Positions 1-6,975 of a stretch of DNA of 11,289 nt are shown here, one piece after another; the stretch's first letter is position 1, and the number at the start of each line of letters is the position of its first letter. The stretch comes from an uncultured Lachnospiraceae bacterium. GTDB lineage: Bacteria; Bacillota; Clostridia; Lachnospirales; Lachnospiraceae. The notes below the pieces were generated by a model. The model had not been told where the DNA came from. It worked only from the letters and a program-made list of their open reading frames with translations, and did not search any database. The stretch lies in contig CAJUHQ010000112.1 of NCBI GenBank assembly GCA_910586095.1, positions 1 through 11,289 of the forward strand, given 5' to 3'. The translations under genes and the position numbers were made by a program.

Positions 1-1
1 C

Positions 2-2620
2 TGCACGATTCATCGTATCGGTATCCACTTGGCTTGTTCCATTCATTTTGCGAACAAAGCCTGCTATAGCCATAAAACATTGTGCAAGTGCTGCTTCTTC
101 TTCACCGAGATTTCCAGAAGGGTGGCAAATGTCAAATGCACTTCTCATTCTTTTTACCATCTGTAAGAAGTATATCTTGAATGAAACTTTTTGAGTGCTT
201 TTGTTCGCCTCTATCCACAATTCCTGAGTTGACACAAATACATATTCACCCGCCTTTGCAAGAAGCCTATACCGTTCTATAGGATCACAATCTGGATTTA
301 AAAAAGGGGATAAATTATAATCCACAAACAACGTTTTTAAGATTTCCAGCTCTTCTCTAAATATAGAGGTTGCTTGCTCAACATCATCGGTTGTAGGTGC
401 GACAGAAGTATCACCTCCATAAACCTTCATGGCTTCACGCATATTGTCACGAATACCAATATAGTCAACCACCATGCCAAACTCTTTTCTTGGGTATTTT
501 CTGTTTACTCGACTAATGGTTTGAATCAGCAAATATTTCTTGAGTGGTTTATCGTTATACAAATATGTAAGAAATGGCACATCAAATCCAGTGATCCACA
601 TATCGACAACAATAACAATACGAAAATTGGATTTTTCTTGTTTGAAAGCAGCATCCATTTCTTCAGAACGTTTATCATTGCGCGCACCACCGAGATAATT
701 GTACATCTCAGCCTCATCATTACTGCCAACACTTGATACCATAGCAATAAAAGGCATTGGCTTCAATTCGTTCAGTTCTTTTGTAGTTACAGATACTCCA
801 TCAGTAGTTTTCTTCTCCTCAAACCATTCTGGATAGTTGGCTTTGAATCGTTGCAATAGCGCATAAGCTATCTTTCTGTTTGAGCAAACTATCATAGCTT
901 TCTGGATTCTATCTGGATCGCCTGCACAAGAAGAAACATAGTGGTCATGAATATCCTTCGCAAGACGCTCTAGGCGTTTTGGCTCTCCAAGAATGACTTC
1001 CATAGAACTCATTGCTTTTTTACTAGCCTCGATATCTTCTTGTGTCGCACTGTCATCGGCACATTTTTTATAGTAATTTTCAATTTGTTTTGCTTTTTCT
1101 TTATCTAATAAAACCTTTGCAATGCGAGGATGATATTTGATAGAAACCGTTAATCCGTCAGCAACCGCCTGATCCATCGTATATCGGTCAATCTCCTCAC
1201 CGAAGGTCTGATACGTTTCTGCAATCGGAGTTCCTGTAAAACCTACAAACGTAGCCTGTGGAAATGCTTCTTTCAATACCTTTGCATACGGTTTTGACAC
1301 CATCGCTCTCATATTTTCATCAGTGTCCTTGCTGAATTTGATCTTTTTTGAATGTTCAAGCTGGGTTCTGTGTGCTTCATCAGAAAAACATATAATATTT
1401 TGTCGGTTGTTGATAAGGCCCATTTTGTCATTTTCACGATCACAAAACTTCTGAATGGTACAAATATAAAAACCGCCACTTTGCCTTGCTCCAAGCTCCT
1501 GTCTTAACTCTGCTCTATTTTTTACAACAGAAACTTCACCAAGATTCAAGAATTCCTTACTCTTGGTAAAAAGCTTTGCTCCTTGCTTTTGAAGTTCATC
1601 ACGGTCAACAATCAGAATAATTGTCGGGGAGCCAATCTGAGGAATATCTGTACAGCGAAGAGCAAGCTGACGTGCGAGAAAAGCCATTGTATATGTTTTT
1701 CCACATCCTGTTGCTCCAAAATATGTACCACCTTTACTGCTTTTTTCAACAATAGAATTGATTATACTTTGTTTTAGCAACCTCGCTGCAAAAAACTGCG
1801 GATAACGACACACAATTTCGACCTCGCAGCCATCATAAATACTATCCTGAAAATAAATATAGTCTCTAAAAATTTCAAGGAAACGAACAGGACTATATAC
1901 ACCCTTTATCATCGTTTCTGTTTCAGCAAAAGGAAGTGTGGATATTTTATCGCTTTCATTTACACGACGCCACGCATAGAAATGCTCATAAGGAGTACGA
2001 ACAGTTCCAAGTCTTGTTTTTACACCGTCCGAAATACAGGCAAGCGGACAATAATGCAATAAATGCGGAATATCTCTCCAATAGCGAATATAAATCTGCT
2101 CCCACGCATGATAAATAGTTGTATTGGCATCAGCAGGATTTTTTAGTTCAATCACACATAGCGGCATACCATTTACAAACAGAAGCACGTCTGGTCTACG
2201 ATTTTCTTTCTGACCATTGTTTGTATATTCTACTGTGAACTGATTTACCACACGAAATATATTCTTATTTGGATTTTTAAAATTAATGAGCGGTATCATT
2301 CTCGCCAGTTTGTCTTTTGGTGTAAACGAAACACCATCAACCATCCACCCATACACTTTGTGCAAAGTAGCAAAGTCACTTTCACTACCAACAAGGCGCA
2401 CATAATCAAAAATTTGAGTAACCTCATCCGCTGTTAAATCAGCATTTGTATCTGAAATAAACTTCTTAAAGTCATCAGCAATCAACACATCTCTTTTGAT
2501 TGTGCGTGAGATCTTGTCACCAGAAGAATACTTCCAACCTTCTGCTTCCAAAAATCCAATGAAAGCATATTCATATTCTGATTCACAATAGCGGCCGTTG
2601 TAATTTTTTAGCTTAGCCAT
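2..2620 (-). CDS. hsdR: Type I restriction enzyme R subunit (HsdR), 3' end outside window
   Basis: This is the endonuclease and DNA-translocase subunit of a type I restriction-modification complex. It cuts unmodified DNA after ATP-driven translocation and works with HsdM and HsdS. The frame is open from ATG 2620 to the window edge, 873 codons with no stop. Family members are usually about 1000 residues, so roughly the last 100-200 are missing. The start is supported by AAAGGAGG, 8 bases upstream. Motifs read in order: a RecB-like nuclease core with PD near residue 143 and IELK near 157-160; a Walker A GATGCGKT around 300-308; DEAH at 414-417; FTGTP around 465; and the helicase motifs WITGFDVP around 675-682 and QTISRVNR around 699-706. 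It follows hsdS by only 3 bases and its ribosome site overlaps the hsdS 3' end, so translation is probably coupled. I see no lesion in the visible part. Motif positions are from hand translation. Confidence 0.95.
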   Translation of the reverse strand, partial: MAKLKNYNGRYCESEYEYAFIGFLEAEGWKYSSGDKISRTIKRDVLIADDFKKFISDTNADLTADEVTQIFDYVRLVGSESDFATLHKVYGWMVDGVSFTPKDKLARMIPLINFKNPNKNIFRVVNQFTVEYTNNGQKENRRPDVLLFVNGMPLCVIELKNPADANTTIYHAWEQIYIRYWRDIPHLLHYCPLACISDGVKTRLGTVRTPYEHFYAWRRVNESDKISTLPFAETETMIKGVYSPVRFLEIFRDYIYFQDSIYDGCEVEIVCRYPQFFAARLLKQSIINSIVEKSSKGGTYFGATGCGKTYTMAFLARQLALRCTDIPQIGSPTIILIVDRDELQKQGAKLFTKSKEFLNLGEVSVVKNRAELRQELGARQSGGFYICTIQKFCDRENDKMGLINNRQNIICFSDEAHRTQLEHSKKIKFSKDTDENMRAMVSKPYAKVLKEAFPQATFVGFTGTPIAETYQTFGEEIDRYTMDQAVADGLTVSIKYHPRIAKVLLDKEKAKQIENYYKKCADDSATQEDIEASKKAMSSMEVILGEPKRLERLAKDIHDHYVSSCAGDPDRIQKAMIVCSNRKIAYALLQRFKANYPEWFEEKKTTDGVSVTTKELNELKPMPFIAMVSSVGSNDEAEMYNYLGGARNDKRSEEMDAAFKQEKSNFRIVIVVDMWITGFDVPFLTYLYNDKPLKKYLLIQTISRVNRKYPRKEFGMVVDYIGIRDNMREAMKVYGGDTSVAPTTDDVEQATSIFREELEILKTLFVDYNLSPFLNPDCDPIERYRLLAKAGEYVFVSTQELWIEANKSTQKVSFKIYFLQMVKRMRSAFDICHPSGNLGEEEAALAQCFMAIAGFVRKMNGTSQVDTDTMNRA

Positions 2621-2623
2621 AAA

Positions 2624-3754
2624 TTACACCTCCTTTGTTTTTCTTCCTTCCTCGATAGAACCCTTTATCAGTATCGGGCAGATCTCTTTTATTTGTGCTT
2701 TTAGTTTTTCATTGATTTCTTTGCGTTCTTTATAGGCATTATAAATATTGACAATATCGCGTTGGATTTTGATGTCAGGTATAGGAATTTTGACGTCACA
2801 CATTTCATTCCAATCAAATGTTTCTCTTGCGCTTCCCCACGAATGAAAACGGGAGTATCGGTCAAACTCAGTTCTACAAAAAAATAAATATAAATATTTT
2901 GATAATAGTTTTTTTTCGTCTGTTTTAATCACTGTAGAGATTGATGATACTAAATAGGCTTCATTAGATTGATTTAATGCAAGCGATATTTTGTCTGCTC
3001 TTCTTGATGTGTCTGAAATAAAGGCAATCATACCCGATTCTACTATTTTGTAATTATCAAGCGAAACACCATCCATATTAGCTTTAGTATCAATAAATTC
3101 TTTACTTGTTGCAATACCTCTGACAGAATCAAGCGATAAGCCTATTTTATTCCTAACATTATGTTCGAAAATATATTTACCAATGGTTTCACAAGGCACT
3201 TTTCGTTTTAGATCTTCAATATAAGCATCACAAACTAATTTTAAATCTTCCAACCCACGCTCATAACTTTGCTGATTAGTAATCATAGCATTGTAGATAT
3301 CAACATATTTTTGCTGAATTTTGATAGGAGGAAGGTCCAATTCTATATCATTGAATACTTCCCAATCAAGATTTGAACGAATACTTCCATCACTACAAAA
3401 TGCACCATATCTATCTTTTTCTTTGGATAAAAATTTCATAAAAAAATAGCATGGAAGAACAATATCTGTTGCTGTAACCTCAAAAGTAGTATAAGCAGGC
3501 GAAACCAAAATGGGAATATCGTTATTATACATGCTTATTCTGATACACTCATCTCTACCAGTTTGCATACCACTATATACAAAACGATTTTTTCTAACAA
3601 CTTTATACTTTGTTTCATCAAGTCCTTCCGTATTTGCGACAGTAGGCATAAATTCTTTATTAATGTTAATACCATAAAACTCTCTAATGCTGAAAGTATT
3701 CCTTTCATCAACTATAGTTACCAATTGTCCTATTTTATACTTACTCAATCCCAT
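2624..3754 (-). CDS. hsdS: Type I restriction-modification specificity subunit (HsdS)
   Basis: This is the DNA-recognition subunit that sets the bipartite target for both methylation and cleavage. From ATG 3754 it is 376 residues, close to the usual 380-450. It shows the expected two-fold layout: target-recognition domain 1 at about 5-130, a helical spacer at about 140-188, recognition domain 2 at about 190-315, and a second helical spacer at about 325-365. The spacers begin with matching half-repeats, LPPIKIQQKYVDIYNA and IPDIKIQRDIVNIYNA. I chose ATG 3754 because AGGGGG sits 7 bases upstream. An upstream in-frame TTG at 3760 is almost on top of that site. The gene overlaps the hsdM end by 14 bases, so translational coupling is likely. 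The target sequence cannot be predicted by eye. No second or inverted hsdS copy is visible here. Confidence 0.93.
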   Translation of the reverse strand: MGLSKYKIGQLVTIVDERNTFSIREFYGININKEFMPTVANTEGLDETKYKVVRKNRFVYSGMQTGRDECIRISMYNNDIPILVSPAYTTFEVTATDIVLPCYFFMKFLSKEKDRYGAFCSDGSIRSNLDWEVFNDIELDLPPIKIQQKYVDIYNAMITNQQSYERGLEDLKLVCDAYIEDLKRKVPCETIGKYIFEHNVRNKIGLSLDSVRGIATSKEFIDTKANMDGVSLDNYKIVESGMIAFISDTSRRADKISLALNQSNEAYLVSSISTVIKTDEKKLLSKYLYLFFCRTEFDRYSRFHSWGSARETFDWNEMCDVKIPIPDIKIQRDIVNIYNAYKERKEINEKLKAQIKEICPILIKGSIEEGRKTKEV

Positions 3755-5348
3755 ATCCAATCCCCCTAAATGCGTTTTCCAGCATTTGCTGGGACTTCTT
3801 CTCCTGCTTCATAATTTCCTTCATTTCTGCCTGAATACGCGCCATTTCCTTGTCATAGTCAATATCCAAATCATGGTCAATAAACTGAATATATTTGCTC
3901 GGTGTAAGCATCCAACCTTTTCTTTCAATTTCTTCAATACCTACACTGCGGTACAGTTCAGGTACTTCATATTTTGTTCCATTGATTCCTTCACTCTGCC
4001 AAGTGTGATAAATGTCAGCAGCTTTTTCTATCTGCTCACTTGTTAAACATACTTTCTTTTTGTTTTCGCCCTTGACAGGATTTTCTCTCCATTGGCGCAA
4101 ATCCATAAAAAGTATTTGATGCTCCCGTTTGCGCAGATTTCTGCCGTGATAGTTACCTCCTTTTTTATTCTGATTCAAAATCCAAAGAGTAACACTAATA
4201 TCGGTCGTGATAAATAATTCTCTTGGCAGAACAATAATGGCTTCCACTTTGTCCTTCTGAATAAGTTTTTTGCGAATTTCCAAAGTGTCACTATCATTCA
4301 ATGCACCATTAGCAAGCAAAAATCCGGCGACGCCATCAGCGGTTTTTAAATGCGAAAGTATGTGCAGAATCCATGCATAGTTTGCATTGCTCTCCGGCGG
4401 TGTTTGATAGTCAGTCCATCGAGAATCATTTTTTAAATTATCATCATACCAACCTTTTAGATTAAACGGTGGATTCGCCATTATATAATTGAAATGCAAT
4501 CCTCTGTGTAAATCATGAATAAACGAAGAATCGTTTGTTTCACCAAGGTTGTGACTGATCCCACGAAGTGCAAGATTCATTTTTGCAAGGCGATATGTAG
4601 CTGCATCTTTTTCCTGTCCATAAATATTGATTCGATTGATGTCACCTTGCCTTGATTTTACAAGAGCGGCACTTTGAATAAACATCCCACCCGAACCACA
4701 GCAGGGATCATACAACGTACCATCATAAGGTTCAATCATAGATGCAATCAACTGAACCACGTCATGCGGAGTATAAAATTCTCCCTCTTCCTTTGTAGCG
4801 TTCACCGCAAATTCCTTGAGAAAGTATTCATACACACGTCCAATCAGATCTTTTTCTTCACCAAAAACCTTGTGACTAATTTTATTCACTTCATCCACAA
4901 GCTTCTTTATGTCATTGGGTGCAAGGTTACGGGTTGTAAATGTACCTTCAATAAAACACCCCTTCAAATCATTTGACCCTAATGCAATACTGTGAAGTGC
5001 AGTGTCAAGCGCAACATTTAGCCCTGGTGCAGGTGTATTGATAATAGTTGACCATCTTGCTTCTTGTGGCAAATTATATGTGCCATCTGTAAAAGTTGCA
5101 TCATCAAAAAAAGCTGCTCTAATATTTTCATCTTCAAGATCAAGTTCTTGTTCAATCAACATCTGACGAAGTTTTTCGATTCCGTCTTCGTATTTCTCAC
5201 CAATAAAACGCAAGAAAACAAGTGTGAGCATCATGTCTCTTTTTTCAAAAAATGATCCTGAATTGCGCGCTGCACGCAAAATATCTCTACAATTAAATAA
5301 AATATTATCTATGTTCAATGCTTTTTCAGCAGTTTTCTTCTTTGCCAT
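3741..5348 (-). CDS. hsdM: Type I restriction-modification methyltransferase subunit (HsdM)
   Basis: This is an N6-adenine DNA methyltransferase, forming M2S and R2M2S complexes with HsdS and HsdR. It is 535 residues, a normal length. An N-terminal helical HsdM_N domain spans about 10-150. The catalytic domain follows, with EFYTP at 190-194, the S-adenosylmethionine motif I DPCCGSGG at 214-221, and the catalytic motif IV NPPF at 292-295, typical of gamma-class N6 methyltransferases. The ATG at 5348 has GGAAAGGA upstream at a somewhat long spacing of about 11 bases, which may mean modest initiation. It is the first gene of the hsdM-hsdS-hsdR operon. A 27-codon ORF ends one base before its start codon. 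No lesion is visible. Confidence 0.96.
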   Translation of the reverse strand: MAKKKTAEKALNIDNILFNCRDILRAARNSGSFFEKRDMMLTLVFLRFIGEKYEDGIEKLRQMLIEQELDLEDENIRAAFFDDATFTDGTYNLPQEARWSTIINTPAPGLNVALDTALHSIALGSNDLKGCFIEGTFTTRNLAPNDIKKLVDEVNKISHKVFGEEKDLIGRVYEYFLKEFAVNATKEEGEFYTPHDVVQLIASMIEPYDGTLYDPCCGSGGMFIQSAALVKSRQGDINRINIYGQEKDAATYRLAKMNLALRGISHNLGETNDSSFIHDLHRGLHFNYIMANPPFNLKGWYDDNLKNDSRWTDYQTPPESNANYAWILHILSHLKTADGVAGFLLANGALNDSDTLEIRKKLIQKDKVEAIIVLPRELFITTDISVTLWILNQNKKGGNYHGRNLRKREHQILFMDLRQWRENPVKGENKKKVCLTSEQIEKAADIYHTWQSEGINGTKYEVPELYRSVGIEEIERKGWMLTPSKYIQFIDHDLDIDYDKEMARIQAEMKEIMKQEKKSQQMLENAFRGIGYGIE

Positions 5349-5349
5349 C

Positions 5350-5433
5350 TTAGTCTTTATCCTTTCCCGTTTGAGCTCTTTCTTTATTCAATGTATTAAA
5401 ATTAAGATTGAGTGATTCACAGAACTCTTTCAT
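5350..5433 (-). CDS. Possible 27-residue leader ORF before hsdM
   Basis: A short ORF starts at ATG 5433 (M-K-E-F-C-E-S-L) and ends with TAA at 5350, one base before the hsdM ATG. The product would be 27 residues, polar and basic at its end (T-G-K-D-K-D), with no recognised family. An in-frame TGA lies three codons upstream, so it is not the end of a larger frame. No strong ribosome site is seen. The tight stop-to-start spacing with hsdM would fit a leader peptide coupled to hsdM translation, but chance is equally possible. Confidence 0.25.
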   Translation of the reverse strand: MKEFCESLNLNFNTLNKERAQTGKDKD

Positions 5434-5452
5434 CTTTTTTCATTGCAGATAT

Positions 5453-5481
5453 ATAATAGATTTGTTTTTTGTCTTTTCTAA
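5453..5481 (-). promoter_or_regulatory. Weak candidate promoter for hsdMSR
   Basis: On the minus strand TTAGAA (5476-5481) and TATTAT (5453-5458) are separated by 17 bases, about 105 bases before the hsdM start. The -10 is good but the -35 matches consensus at only 3 of 6 positions. It is the best sigma-A-like pair I found between the SRAP gene and hsdM. Confidence 0.3.
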
Positions 5482-5484
5482 TAA

Positions 5485-5497
5485 GGTGTAAAACACC
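5485..5497. repeat. Perfect short inverted repeat between SRAP gene and hsdM
   Basis: GGTGT-AAA-ACACC forms a perfect 5-base stem with a 3-base loop. It lies just upstream of the candidate hsdM -35 and about 50 bases past the SRAP stop. It could be an operator for the restriction operon or a weak terminator for the upstream genes. The minus-strand sequence after it (TTATTAG) is a poor U-tract. The function is not determined. Confidence 0.35.
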
Positions 5498-5547
5498 ACA
5501 TTCTCTTACGAAAATTTTATTTTTGGCTTTGTATCACTATTTATCTA

Positions 5548-6150
5548 TCACAACAAACTCATTTGTTCATACTCTGCTTTCCTATCCAGCAGGCATGGTA
5601 CTTTTTGAAGAAATTCTATGGCTTTATGCCTGTCAAATATCCACGGAATAATCTCGCTTTCTTCCAGCACAAGTGGCATACGATCATGTATAGGTTTCAT
5701 GGAGGCGTTCGCCTGCGTGGTCAGGATTGTAAAATGATCTCCATCTTCATAATGATTATAGATTCCTGCCATAAAGAGTACAGACTTTCCTTTTCGGTAA
5801 AATACATTTTTTTCCTTATTGTGGTTCCATTCATAAAACCATGCTGCTGGTATCACAATACGCCTGTATTCCACACCTTCCTTAAAAATCTTTTTCTCCA
5901 GCGCAGATTCACTTCTAGCATTAAAGATAACTTGTTTTTCTTGAAATCCCAGAAGGCCCCATCGTTTCAAACTACATCTAAGCCCTGAATCTAATGCTGT
6001 CAAAACTGGGGCTGTTTCTGTTGGGCGGATATCTTTTGCCTGCATCTGAAAATGTATGGAGGCTTTTTTCCCTACGTTCTCTTCTGTCAGTTGGATAATC
6101 TTTTCAATCTCCTTTGCCATTTCCTCATCTACATGATATCTGCTGCACAC
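5548..6150 (-). CDS. SRAP-domain abasic-site crosslinking protein (YedK/HMCES-like)
   Basis: Proteins of this family (E. coli YedK, human HMCES) form a covalent thiazolidine link between Cys2 and abasic sites in single-stranded DNA, shielding them during replication. I set the start at GTG 6150, not at the longer ATG frame from 6228. GTG gives M-C-S-R-Y, placing the catalytic Cys at residue 2, and AGGAG lies 9 bases upstream. The product is then 200 residues, the usual size. The other active-site signatures are present: FNARSES (Asn77, Arg79, Glu81), WFYEW (Glu107) and IHDRMP (His155). Residue 3 is Ser where Gly is usual (MCGR), a mild variation. It starts 53 bases after the acetyltransferase stop with no terminator between, so cotranscription is likely. 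It lies just upstream of a restriction operon; any functional link is inference. Confidence 0.93.
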   Translation of the reverse strand: MCSRYHVDEEMAKEIEKIIQLTEENVGKKASIHFQMQAKDIRPTETAPVLTALDSGLRCSLKRWGLLGFQEKQVIFNARSESALEKKIFKEGVEYRRIVIPAAWFYEWNHNKEKNVFYRKGKSVLFMAGIYNHYEDGDHFTILTTQANASMKPIHDRMPLVLEESEIIPWIFDRHKAIEFLQKVPCLLDRKAEYEQMSLL

Positions 6151-6203
6151 TCTATCTTTCTCCTTTCTAGAAATCAGAAATGTTACTATCTTTGTCTCTT
6201 TAT

Positions 6204-6761
6204 CTACAATCCTTTTATTCTTCTCCACTCATCCTCTAAAATTGCCATTAAAATATCATCCGCATACTGTTCTCCATCCCTGATGGCATCTCGCAGAATC
6301 CCTTCTATCTGAAAGCCAGCTTTTTGATATACCTTTTGTGCTCTTTGATTAAATGAGAACACATCCAGTTCCAAACGATGTAGTTTTAGCTTTGCAAATG
6401 CAAAATCACGGGTAATCTCTACTGCCCATGTACCGATACCTTTTCCCCTCTGTGCCGCACGAAACAAACAGATACGGAAATTGGCACACCGCATATCCCA
6501 ATCAATCTGATTGATTATACTCTCACCAACTATCTGTCCATCCGGTGAAAAAATCAAGAAAAAATATCGGTTTGTATCCCCAATAGATTTTAAGAAAAAC
6601 GAATCTACCTCTTCTTTTGAGAACACTTCCTTACACCCTGTCAGCCGTGCGACCTCTTTATCTAGAGGACTAAAATTTTCTGCATAATATTGGTTCATAT
6701 CTTCAGGCTGTGCAGACCGCATGACATAGCCATCTTTCTTCCATTCTTCACCTATTGTCAT
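6204..6761 (-). CDS. GNAT N-acetyltransferase, RimJ/RimL-like
   Basis: This is a predicted acetyl-CoA-dependent N-acetyltransferase of the Acetyltransf_3 (RimJ/RimL) type, 185 residues. The acetyl-CoA pyrophosphate-binding motif A is seen as QRGKGIG at about 104-110. The typical C-terminal strand and helix LELDVFSFNQRAQKVYQKAGF spans about 130-150, with the conserved Asn and the KAGF turn. The substrate cannot be told; family members modify protein N-termini, antibiotics, polyamines or small amines. I start it at ATG 6761 because AAAGG lies 9 bases upstream. An ATG at 6770 abuts that site. The longer frame from 6887 reads across a nucleosidase-gene remnant in another frame, so its first 40 codons are not real. 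It probably shares a transcript with the SRAP gene downstream. Confidence 0.9.
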   Translation of the reverse strand: MTIGEEWKKDGYVMRSAQPEDMNQYYAENFSPLDKEVARLTGCKEVFSKEEVDSFFLKSIGDTNRYFFLIFSPDGQIVGESIINQIDWDMRCANFRICLFRAAQRGKGIGTWAVEITRDFAFAKLKLHRLELDVFSFNQRAQKVYQKAGFQIEGILRDAIRDGEQYADDILMAILEDEWRRIKGL

Positions 6762-6775
6762 AGTCTCCATCCTTT

Positions 6776-6913
6776 CTATACAGTCTGTGCTGTATGTCCA
6801 CAATAAAATTTCAATATTGCTTTTTCTGTGATTTACGCTGACTGTATACATTTTAAAAATGGCTCTAGCTTTGTGTTGCTGGCACATACTATTCCAATCC
6901 CTTTTTGTTTCAC
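6776..6913 (-). pseudogene. 5' remnant of an MTA/SAH nucleosidase-like gene
   Basis: This is a hidden fragment in another frame to the acetyltransferase. It starts at GTG 6913, with GAGGAG 7 bases upstream, and reads M-K-Q-K-G-I-G-I-V-C-A-S-N-T-K-L-E-P-F-L-K. TAA follows at codon 27 (6833-6835). The same frame continues I-T-E-K-A-I-L-K-F-Y-C-G to a second stop at 6776. The pattern IVCAS-T-L-PFL, then ITEK..LKFY, matches my memory of the N-terminus of phosphorylase-superfamily 5'-methylthioadenosine/S-adenosylhomocysteine nucleosidases in Clostridia. Those are about 230 residues or more, so roughly four fifths of the gene is gone. The good ribosome site suggests a once-working gene start. The family call rests on a short match. 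Confidence 0.55.
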
Positions 6914-6975
6914 ACTTTTTCTCCTCAATGTTAATTAGATTTTTTCATAAGTATGTCCTACATAACAAGATTCCC

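Noticed and set aside
374..736. Open frames on the plus strand, here and opposite hsdM, hsdS, SRAP and the hydrolase
   Set aside because: They lie opposite well-supported minus-strand genes and have no family resemblance or ribosome sites.
3755..3760. TTG 3760 as the hsdS start
   Set aside because: The AGGGGG ribosome site is only one or two bases from it; ATG 3754 has proper spacing.
2621..5348. Phase-variable, invertible hsdS locus
   Set aside because: There is one hsdS, no second or inverted copy, no recombinase gene and no long inverted repeats in the window.
6762..6887. Long N-terminal extension of the acetyltransferase from ATG 6887
   Set aside because: It has no ribosome site, is unlike GNAT N-termini, and lies over a nucleosidase-gene remnant in a different frame.
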